Shown here piece by piece: positions 45,548 to 57,500 of a DNA stretch of 64,000 nucleotides. The first letter of the stretch is position 1. Every line of letters starts with the position of its first letter. This DNA is from Littorina saxatilis (lineage: Eukaryota > Mollusca > Gastropoda > Littorinimorpha > Littorinidae): positions 20,621,288 through 20,685,287 of the forward strand of contig NC_090253.1 in assembly GCF_037325665.1 (NCBI RefSeq), written 5' to 3'. A program made the translations under genes and the position numbers. The notes under the pieces are model-generated. The model was not told the origin of the DNA. It worked only from the letters and a program-made list of their open reading frames with translations, and did no database searches.

Positions 45548-48500
45548 GCACGCACGCACGCACATACACCACGACCCTCGTCTCGATTCCCCCCTCTACG
45601 TTAAAACATTTAGTCAAAACTTGACTAAATGTAAAAAGGAAAACTGAAAACAAGATAAAGAGAAAAATTCGTTGGGCTTAAATTTAAATACATGTAATTG
45701 TATACTAGCTGTTCTCAATACCTATTTCAGCAAAAAGGACCAATGTCAACCAATCTGGTTCAAATACCTTAAAGTATGAGGATTGTTTCCCATGAAACAT
45801 GTTGCTTGCTCTCAGAATTTTGATACCTGATAACCTGAAAGTTCCAGGCATACATGTCTACGGCATTGTTCAACGATGGTAACAAAGATGGCACACACAG
45901 GGAAAGTCACCTGCAACACTGAATTTCTTACTTTTGGGCAGGTCCACAAAGAAGTGAAGATAGAGGTTGTCCAGATCAAACCCCTGAGCAGAAACTGCAA
46001 CAGATTATTTGAGTTTCATTTCATAGACTACATAATTAACATAAATCTTATCAAATACATAGAAAATCAAGATTGGAACCCCCTGCAGGAAGCAGACAAT
46101 TTTTTTATGTTTTAATGTTGTATTCTGTGGTGCTCTTTGTTTGTTTGTTTGTTTGTCTGTTTATTTTGTGTGTACAACTACAACACTAAAATGCAATGAC
46201 CCAGTGGGCAAAAATGCTAACAGCAAAATCTGGTCAATGTGACAGACTGTGTCAACATCACTACATAAAAGTCATAAGAAAAGCAGGATGCCTTCATTCA
46301 AACATAGGAAAAACTTTGGACCAAAAGAAATTGTTGACACACTTACTCATTTCTCCATAAATAGTCAATCTCAGGACATCAGGTTGTGGCTGAAAATACA
46401 AATGAAAACAAATAAATATTCAGCATTCACTGAACTCGACTCAAACCATGATCTTAAAAAAAAGAAAAAAGAAGCGAATAGCTATCACAAATACAAACAA
46501 TATCCACAATAGGTGACAAGTTATGCATAGTTCACAGCGCTGTTCGGTACCGAATATTGCATCCTAATAGACAATTTTCAAAAATAACTCTGTCAGGATT
46601 TTCAGCGGTCTGGAAGAGTAAGAGCCCCTAGTTCCCATTACCTTGGAAACGCTTTTGACAACATCCGGAGCATGTTCCGCTTCCATAAAACGTCTATTCT
46701 TGAGTAAACTGCACCCCCCCCCCCACCCCCCTCCCCCCCTGTCATCCGTCTGGTTTTTGCCCCCAGAGTGCGTTGTGTGTGTCTGTGGAGAGTTGTCGGT
46801 AGAAAATGTTCCCTACTGGACAACTCCAATGGCTCAGGTTACAATAAGAGAAATCCATTGCACAACGTGAACATTCTGCCCAACACTGTCAGCAAGAACA
46901 ATGATAAGAACACTGATGTCGTTGGCACTGTTGTTGAAAAGTCTTTACTTTCAGCCTGAACTTACTATTTCAAAGTCCTGGCCCACGCATGCATTGAGAA
47001 AGTCTCTGTGCCTTGTGTAAACCTGTGACAAAAGAATACAAGAGTAAAAAAATAAAAGAATTCACAAACTCACACACAGGAGATATAGTTTCTAAGCGCC
47101 TCGCCAGCCCAGCTGAAACTTGACATATCAGCTTATCGCAAGTTCTAAGGATCAATCTCCATGACATTAACACGCCCATGAACAAGCACACGTACATTAT
47201 AGAGGGCCCCAAAGGGGGGGTATCATCACGATCACGGGAAGGGAAATTTTAGCTTTCACGATCACAGTTACCTTGATTTTTGTTTTCACGATCACAAACA
47301 CCTTGACGAATAGAGGATCATAGAGTGATACAGCTGTGAAAAATGTACGTTGAAAATAAAATGCTTTGCAATAATGCCCATCACGATCACGAAAACAAAT
47401 GACGATCACGATCACGAGACTTGATTTTTTTGTCATCACGGATCACGGGCAAAGTCCCATCACGATCACAGAAATGGAAATTTCGGCAATCACGGTCACA
47501 GAAAGGTCAAAAAACGCCAATCACGATCACGATTTTAAACCCTTTGGGGCCCTCATTATAGACAACAAAAATACAAACAAACATGCAGAGGAAACATAAA
47601 TAGTCCAAAACGTGTTGCTGCATACTTTTACCCCAAGAACAGCAATACGTAGTTTCCTTACAAACCACCTTGAGGATAATAGCAAACATACAAAACAATG
47701 AATTTTTCTTTTCTTTTCCGGTGAACATCAGAATCTAAGGATGAAAGTCGTTTGCTAACTGTCTCTCTCTCATCTTATTTTTGTTTTGTTTTGCAATATT
47801 TCTCTCATATGCCAGACACACCAGTTAGCAATACAGTGTAACCCCCCTTTTAAGACCTCCAAAAATCTGAGAAAATCAGGTCTTAAAAAGGAGGGAGTCT
47901 TAAAATGGGGGTAAATTTACAGAGGCTATGAATAGAAAGTCTAAGAAAACAGGGTCTTAAAAGGGAGGGAGTCTTAAATTGGGGGGTCTTAAAAGGGGGG
48001 TTCCACTGTAGCAGAAAGGTACATCTATACTGTTTCCGTCAGAATCACAGCTCAAGCACTCATTCATTATCCAACTGACCTCTCTGTACATCTTGAGTTC
48101 CTTGTCCTGTTCTGTCCTGAAAGTATAGCATTCAAGGTGCTGTAAGTCTATTTCCACTCACACTTTTCTTTTTTATTTCTTGACAAGATACTGACACTGA
48201 AAGGAACATCTTTATTGAGGATTATTCCATGATAAACTCCAAATAGAAAAGTAGACATGAGAGATCCTTTTTATATTTAGTCACGTTTTGACTAAATGTC
48301 TTAACATAGACTGGGAATCGAGACGAGACGAGGGTCGTGGTGTGTGGGCGCGCAGATTGATTTGGAGGACACTATGACCTGTTTTACCATCATCTTTTCT
48401 GAAGATTATCACACACACAAACACACAGTAACACACACACATGCAAAAACTAATAATCCAAGGATACATACCTGCTCATTTCTTTTGACGAATGCTCTAT

Positions 48501-51500
48501 TGTGTACTCATATACTTCTGCAAACAAAGACACAGTTTCTTTGATAAGAATGTATCCTTGTACATACATGTATATCTACACTGTACAAGAAAATAAATCT
48601 GTCAGAAGAGGTGAACACACACAAAAAGAAAGAAAGCAAAACAAGATCTTTGGCATGTTGTTGACACAAATGTATGGCCTTGGATCTCCGTCCTTAACAG
48701 ACAAACGCACGCAAGAGCAGGTGCACCCACAACTATCAGAGATATTGCTAGGATATAATTTATTCTCGTTGTTTCTGCCGCAAAGTTTCCAAAATTGCCA
48801 TACACGTTTGTGCAATGTTCGAAAAATATTTTGCCCAATTATTAGTTTAAGCTTAATTTCTCCCACCACAAAAATCTTTGGCAGCTCTGCCAAAATGACA
48901 GCAAAGGTTTGGGCGATGTGAAATAAGGTTTAGCTCTTTGCCAACTGCCGATGCCAAACAACATCTCTCCACAGTGTAATTTAAGAATTGTCTCCCCCCA
49001 CCCACCACCAAATTAATTCAAAAATCTGGCAGTTTTGTCGAGAACACCTCTTTTTATCTGCTTATTTTACTTTCAAAATTAAAACAAATTTATATTACCT
49101 CTGCCAATTGTTATTGTTTCAATGATGTAAGGTTTGCGTCCTCTGTTGAAGTCAGGCCGAATGCACAGCACACCATTTGCGTTGACTTGCAAACAGCACA
49201 GCACGTACTCATCCTGCTCTTCTGCTGATCTGTTCACACAAAAATAAAATTGAATCAGGCATGGGAATTGAAAAAATTGAAAGAGGCTGAAAATTTATAA
49301 GTAATATCAAAGTCGACGGCGCAAAGCGACTAGTCATACTGGGGGGGTCCGGGGGCATGCTCCCCCGGATTTTTTCTCTCCAAAGAACCCAAATTGTGCT
49401 ATGTGGTGTCATCTGAGCTCCAAGCTTGCCATTAAATTCAGTTTTCAGAACCATTTTTGCCTTCCCCATTTACTTTTTCGGCGGACACTTTTGCTTTTTT
49501 GAGCGGAACACAAAAAAAATGTCGGCGAAATTTTGCCTTTCGGCATGCCTGTTGAATGGTGCACTTTTTAACCCTTACGCTGGTTGTCGCGACATATGTC
49601 GCGCTACTTTACGTATACCGTCACCTGGTTGTCGCGACATATGTCGTGGGGCTGCGTCAGTCTGTTTGGTCGGTTCCGATTACTTCCCATGGATGCGAAA
49701 CCCTATCCTTAGATCTGTATTCACTAGAAATAAGGTCAGTTGGGCCCTGAACCTGTAGATCCATGTTCTGAAGCACATTTGAGTAGGCGAGTGTCACAAA
49801 TACAGGGTACCCAGCTGAGCTGTAGCACATGCTACAAAATGGCTGCTCCCATAGATCCACGGCGTGATCGCAATGTTTTTCAAGACGTTTTTGATGATTT
49901 CTTCGCCGATCCCGATCTTGACGAAGTTGGGGAAGAAGCCATTTACATTGATTTACAAGATGTAATGCTCGTTTGGGACATTATGGACCTAGATCAGGCC
50001 CCAAACAACAGAGACTTCGAAGCAGACGTTCAAGAAGGCTGGACGGTAGTGAGTGGGGGGAAGGGGCTACACTGTCCACATGCCGTTTGATCGTGAAACT
50101 GTTTTGAATGTCGGCGAAGATTTTCCAGAAAACCCACAGCCCTTGGATTTTTTCCGACTGTTTGTTGGCGATGAAATGATCGATTTGTTAGTCGAACAAA
50201 CGAATCACTACGCTCAACGAAAAATTGACGCTGGAAATCTAAAGACACACTCACGGTAAGCCTTTCGACCGACTTTTTCTCTCTCTCTCTCTCTCTCTCT
50301 GTCTCTTGCAAACATGTTTTCTTCCGTTTCTTTCTTCTTCCTTTTTGTCCAGGTGAATAGTTTGTTTTTACTGAAAAACGATATTAGACTATTGATATGA
50401 AAGTAGTTTCTGTTCATGTGTGGAGTGCTCAAGCAGAAGTGTGTGTCTGGGTTGGCGTGTCAGTGTGTGTGGATCTGTGTTCGGGGTGGGGGGGACGAGT
50501 TGTTTGTGTGGGGCAACAGAATAATAGACTGTGACTGTGGTTATTATTGGAAGAAGAAGAATGAACTATGACTGGTTACTATTAGAAGAAGAAGATTGAC
50601 AAGCAGAATGCAGTCAACTGGGTCAGGGATCTATAGTTAGATCTATGACTGGATGAAGTGTTTATAAGTGTGTTATGTTTGTTTGTTGGTGTGTGTGTGT
50701 GTGAGACGAGAGAGGGGTAAGGGGGTTGCATGTGTCTTTGCACATGTGGATGACTGTGTGCACTGTATGTGGGATGGTTGTGTACGAGTGTGTACGGGGG
50801 TGGGGGGGGGGGTATATGTATGTGGGTGAGTGTGTGCACTGTATGTATGATGCCCATGTATGAGAGAGAGAGAGAGAGCGTGAGTGTGTTTGTGTGTGTG
50901 TGTGTAAAAAAACCAATATGAAATAGAACATTTATTTTTTCATCTCCATTTTTCAGGCTACACGTACCGCTGGTTACCTGTCACTCTCGACGAGATGAAG
51001 GTTTTCCTGTCGCTGGTTATTACAACAGGCCTGGTCATCAAGCCTACTATTGAAGAGTATTGGAGCCAGGATGAGATCACCTCCACTCCCTTTTTCACAA
51101 AGAACATGACTGTCCCTTGTGAGGTTCCAGGCTATCCTCAGCAACTTCCACCTTGCGGACAACACACGGGCCAATGCCTACTTTCTCCACCGCAAGTTTG
51201 CTGGTGTGTCCCTGTCGCATCATGGATTCTGGAAGCTGCTAGTCCGACAGCTGATCTAATCTTCTCCAGAAGCTCCAAAGCCAGTACCAAGAGGAAGGAA
51301 AGCAGTCAACTCCCCCAGACGCATGATTGGTACACACCGACCAACCTACAACACCGCCACAGTCGGTGCCAAGAGACAGCGTCCACAACGTGACTGTGTG
51401 GCCTGTTACCCAGTAAGGCAGAATAGAGCTGGCTTCAAGAGAAAGCAGTCTGCCTATTAGTGTGAACAATGCCAAGTCACTCTGTGTATTCCCCACGGTT

Positions 51501-54500
51501 TTGAGGTGTACCACACCAGAAGTGACTACCAAAGAGTCCTCGGGCAGCAGATGGGAACAGCAGAAGGTGGTCCGCGTGATGGTGCTGGTGAAAACTGAAC
51601 TGCTATAATGACATCACCTGTACTCTGCCATTCTGTCGTGCTATGCAGTCTTTCTTGGGACATTGCAAAGATTTAATTGTTTCCATTTATTTTTTGTTGT
51701 ACATGTACCTGCAGTTACATGGACAATCAATTGAAACGTTTCTGATGTGAAGGCTATTTTCACCTGGATTCTTACCTGGATCACTCATACCTACAGCTAC
51801 CAAGGAAGATACTGATACTTGTGAGTCTTAGTCTGAGATACTGTACTAGTGTGTGATGACTGAATATCCTTTTGTTGGTGACTGTGGAGTACTTTATGAT
51901 CAACTGCAGCTTCATTCTGAATAAAATACCTGTCATCCTTAATTTTCTCCAGGTGCGTCAGTTACAGTTTGCTACTGACCCTCTAAAATTGTGTTTGTGT
52001 TGTTCCTTGTTCATTTCTGTACAATTTTTATTCAACATGTATTTTTCAAATATGCACACACAAAAAGATAACACATTCTTTAAAATATGACCGATTTTCT
52101 TTATTTTTCTCTCTGTTAATTCACCAGTGGCTATGTAACATGTGTTACGGAATTGCACCAGTGTAAGGGTTAAAATGAAACAAGGGACAGGCATATCATT
52201 TTTCCACAGATGAAGCAGAATTTGGGTGAAAGTGGATATTTTAAATCTTATGTCTTATGTTTAGACTTGACTTGGATTCTTTTGGTGAACCTTACTAAAG
52301 CTGTGTTTCTACATTTATAGGGATGCAATGGCAGTACAGCAGCAGCGAAACTAATTGCAACAGTAGAAACAAAGAATTAGCGTTTCCAAATGCACATTGC
52401 GGCGACAGCAAGATTTTAACACTCAATGGAGTGAAAAAACATTGCCGCTACCCTTGTATTTGTGTCTAAAGTGGGCACGGTCTCAGTCCAGCCAAATCTT
52501 TCAAGACCCCCTACAACCAGGTTTATAATCACTATTAAATTGTTTGGTCAGATACATGTATTTCCAGACCTCCCCTTGTGTTCCTTCAAAGGTTTGTAAA
52601 AGGCATCGAGTTTGTGTCATGTTTTCTTAAATTATTTCATGGGCACAAAGTTTTTCCCTCAAAGGTTTACGCTTGGGTTTTTTCCACAGCAGCTTATCAC
52701 TTTTAAGTTCATTTTCAACACTTCTCTTTTTATATCACGCTACAGCATGACATCTATTTATATTCTTTTAAATTGTTTGCAACAATATTACGGCAGAACT
52801 GTGAAGCATACTGCTGAAAGCAGACATCTTGGGCATGAGCAATAAAAGTGAGGTGCGAATGGAGTAGCAAATGTACCATTGTCTGTGAACATGCATTTCT
52901 TTTTTCAGACTGGTGAAAAAAGTTCTTAAGGGTCGACAGAAAAAAAGAAGGATCGATTGAGTTACCCTTATCAAACACATTTTTGTGTGAGCCTAACAAA
53001 AAAGGTCTCACTCCTTATTCACAACAGAAACGCTGATTCTGCTGCAGGTGTTCTTACTTTTCTCTGGGACTGAGATCAGCCATAATGTACATGATCTGCA
53101 TGGGCGGAGCCTCGATGTGAGATTTGCTGACCATGTCTTCCGTCGGCTCCAGTTCAACAATGTTCATCTTCGGGATGATGCCAAGCTCCCTGAAAAATAA
53201 GGCTTATTTTTAGTCCACTGTAGGACACACTTTTATGTGAATAGCTTCCCAGCAACCGTCATGTGATCCAAAGATGAAACAGGAGTGACAAATATGCAGA
53301 AGCAGTTCATTTATCAAAATCTAACACAGTCTCAGAAGCAAAGTTTTCACAAGGCAATGAAATAATACAATGTAGCCTTTCTTCCACACAGACTTTTATC
53401 TATTCAAGAGTTTAGCATCATGACTTTGAATCAGGGCTTCTTCTTCCATGAATGTCAATTTAATAGACTTCATTTACTCATTTGGAGGTGACCTCTTTAT
53501 GCAAATAAACTGGTGGTAACACAGATAAAAGTTAATGTAAGGATTACTTTTCTTTGAGCTGTCTGCCTCCGACACGTCGACATCTGACGTGCGCCATCTT
53601 TTCAGCTAAAACACTTGGCTTTTCTTTCGGAGAGGTGGTCATGTAGTGCACTGTCTGCAACACACACAAAAAATTATTTTGTTAAAAGAGAATGTGAAAG
53701 AAAGAAAGAGAGAGACAACACTCACAGTCACAGTGACACAAACACTCCCCCTCCAACATAATCATCAATTCCTGCACACATTTTATATTTGTGAGCATTT
53801 CTCAGCGTAGCCTAAGCCACACCACCTCCTCCCCCCTTGATCATTTTTTGGTTCCATTTTAAAACTCGATTTCTAGTTGAAATAAGCTCAGTTCAAAGTA
53901 CAAGGGACTTCCACTATTGAATTGCGAATTCGGCTATATCGCGAAGACCTCTTGGACCCCGAAAAAAACAGGACCAACCTTAAAAAAAAATTAAAACAAA
54001 ACCGGTATTGCTAATCGGATACATCGCGATCTCAAATCTTTGGACCCCAATATAGTGGAAGTCTACTGTATCTAGTGTACATGTACCTTGAAAGTTTTAA
54101 AAGCCTACCTCATCTTGATGGGAGTAAGGATCATGATCCACATAACTAAAGATGCGATTTATCGGCTTTTTCCCTTTTGCCCTGAAAAGGAATAAGAAAG
54201 TGTGTTAAAAATAAGGAATGTGACAAAGATTCATGCAAGGTATTTTTCAAGCTGTTGTAAAAAACACAACGCAAAGCTTTGGCCACATACAAATTGGTCA
54301 CTATGTTACAGCAGCCTGTAAAACAAATTGTAAAACCTTGGGTGATTATTTTGGCAGGAAAACATTATTGATGAAGATATGAACCAATTAAGTCTGAACA
54401 GTTCATATTTTACTTTTCGTTACCTGTAGAATGAAGCCCTTGAAATTAATTTTAAATGAGCCTCCTTTCCTATGCAAGTGATCTGTCCAGGTTTTCACTT

Positions 54501-57500
54501 TGGTTGAGAGCATCCTCCCACTTGGAAACATACAGAAAATCTAAAATCTGCCTGCTAACATAACCAGAGAGACATTTTTGCTAAATTAATTTTGCAGACT
54601 GTCTGACTGACATAGCCTGGTGTCACCTGTGAAATTATTCTATCATGAAAACTTCACTTAAGGAAACAAAATTCCACCAATAAATGCTAAGGATCATAAC
54701 AGCTATGGATATGAACAATAAAATAAAACCAGTGACTACATATAACAGAAGAAAAAAACACCATGCAGAATACTCACAAAATTGCTGTAACTTCTTCGTT
54801 GTACTTTTGTTCCAGGATTGAGTCACAAGTTTCAGTTTTGCTGTAAAGCTCAACTTCTCTCTGTGGAAATAGGAATGCCGAGTTAAAATAAAAAATATCA
54901 ATAAAAACCCTTCCCAAGCATGAAGAATGCTTCACAAAAAAGAGAAAATGTTAAATGGAATCACCTTCTGTGTATTGGCATCATTCATGCATGAATGCAT
55001 CCGTTTGTTTCTCTCTTTGCGGTTGTGTGTGCAGAACCAATGTTCACATGTTTTGTGAAATAAATTGTGTTTATTAATCATTTTAGTCTAAGGCACCATT
55101 ATCAAAAGGTTTAAACAGGCAAAAAGCATTTATATAAATAAGCTGAAATCTTCAATTAGAATCTGTCGGCACTCTAACCATACAGTTTTGAGCTGACGCA
55201 TTATTCTGACCCCTGGCAGGTTTGATAATTTTGACACATGTACAAGGTCTTACAGTTCAACAAATTTGTTTGTAGTCAGGTCATTTGGACCTATATTAAT
55301 TTTCAACCCAGGTCAAACTGACCTATTGTAATTGTTCTAATTTCTATGACTTTGAGTGTGGGAACAAAACTGGGGAGAAGAGAAGGGGGGGGGGGGGTGT
55401 ATTTGGTTCCATCGTACACCCATCATCTTCTGGCACACAAAAGGATGGCCAAATCCCAAAATTTTAACTCGCCAGCCGGGTGATGAACTGCAAGTGAGTC
55501 TCTAGCCCACCAGAAATTTCGCAAGCCCGGTGCATACCAAAGTTGCTCCATCTGATTTGAAACTCGATATTACAAAAATGTTGCATACGACCCGAAGTTT
55601 TACTGGCCAGCCGGGCGAGTTGCCAGACACTTTCTACTAGCCCGGCAGATTTTTGGCCATCCCTGTACACAATAATAACACACCTGACTGAAGATCTTTT
55701 CCTGCCACTTGATGACGCGCTCCTCCTTGTCCTGCTTGGCTACCTCGTTCATGCTCTTCATCTCCACCTCCCCATTTTCACCTGGCTCACCTCCACCACC
55801 ACCTCCCCCCACCATGGTGCTGGACGTTACTCGCCGCACGCTCACCCTGGGTGGGCACAACAAAATATGTACATAAAACATATAAACAAGTTGCTTAACT
55901 CATTGTCTCCCAGGTACGGATATATTCGTACACAGTCATATGGCTCTATCTGACCAGGTACGGATATGGTCACGGCTCAGAAATGGCGTCGAACTCCACC
56001 CTTGCCCCATTCAAACGCCCCACACGCTCAGTTATGGTTTATTCTACCTTTGAAAGTACTGACACGGGGTGCAGATATGAATACAGTTACTATTCTGGTA
56101 GAAACCGAAAGGTTTGATGACTTTGTTTTCGAGCAAGGCGCAATAGTAGAGTGAATTTACGTCGATTTTTGGGCCGGAAGTTGGGACACTTTTTTACTTG
56201 GTGTCGAAACGTCGTATTTGTGCGTACTACACACATTGCTTGGATAAGAACTTGATGGAGATGGAAAGAGAAGGTGTTAGTTATTGTTTACATACTGCAC
56301 GATAACCAGTACCTCACCCCAACAGTCGGCTGAGATCAAGTTTAGATCCAACGGTGAGTATGTTACTTTTCGTGTTTGGAGTCACGTAGGCAGTTTTAGC
56401 TTTTGCCGCGCTTTTAATAATGATGACAGACGTTGAACTAAGCAATAAACTTGGACAAGAAAGAACAATCTACTACTTAAAACAAAAAATATGCACAAAC
56501 ACAGAAGACAAAGCAATGAAAATAAGTCTTAAGTTCGTTGTTGTGTACTTTCGTGTTACCGCGAAAAGTAACAACGTAAATCAAAGTTGTTTATCGACAT
56601 GTTCCTGACTTCCAACGATGGAAACAACTGTTCTATCGTCTGCTACAAAGTTGCATTGACTGTCTCGAACTCAGAACTCAGTGTGGCATGGAGGAGATGG
56701 ACGTAAACGGCCAAGGTAAAAACCACTGGTTTTTCGTTGTATGTAACGTACTCACCTGCAGTTTGAAACACTGTTATTTTCACTAAATAACAACTTACTT
56801 CCTTTTTTTTTCATCTGAAAGTTAGAAGTGTTATTGTGATTTGTTTTGATAAAATTTGCATTTTTTAGGACAAAGATTTTTCTTTATTTTGATTTTTAAA
56901 GACATATGTTTGAGACGATTCAACCAATTTCCCAAGTTATTCAGCGTTCATGTCATTGCATGTGTTTTTTCTGGCCTTTTCTATAGTCTTTCCATACAGT
57001 TCACCTTGTGCTTTGTTTTCATGCCAATTTAATGAAATAAATTACAGGAAAAAGAAATATATTTTTTTTACATTGAGTGCGTTACTCACACCACTCGCAC
57101 ATCGTGAGAGGTAACACACTCCAATCGTTTGTAGAGTTATCTTGAAAATTATTTAAATCTTGCTGGAACAAAGTAAGGAATGAATCAAGTAAACAGAAAA
57201 TGATGTCTGCGTTTATTGTTTTGAATTAGAGTGGGTTTTTTTAGGAACAGTGTTGAGTGTGTTACTCACACCACTCGCACATCGTGAGAGGTAACACACT
57301 CCAATCGTTTGTAGAGTTATCTTGAAAATTATTTAAATCTTGCTGGAACAAAGTAAGGAATGAATCAAGTAAACAGAAAATGATGTCTGCGTTTATTGTT
57401 TTGAATTAGAGTGGGTTTTTTTAGGAACAGTGTTGAGTGTGTTACTCACACCACTCGCACATCGTGAGAGGTAACACACTCCAATAGTTTGTACAGTTAT

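Noticed and set aside
49740-49838. Longer start for the piggyBac remnant
   Set aside because: The frame is open upstream of 49839, but this part does not resemble transposase and lies close to the terminal repeats.
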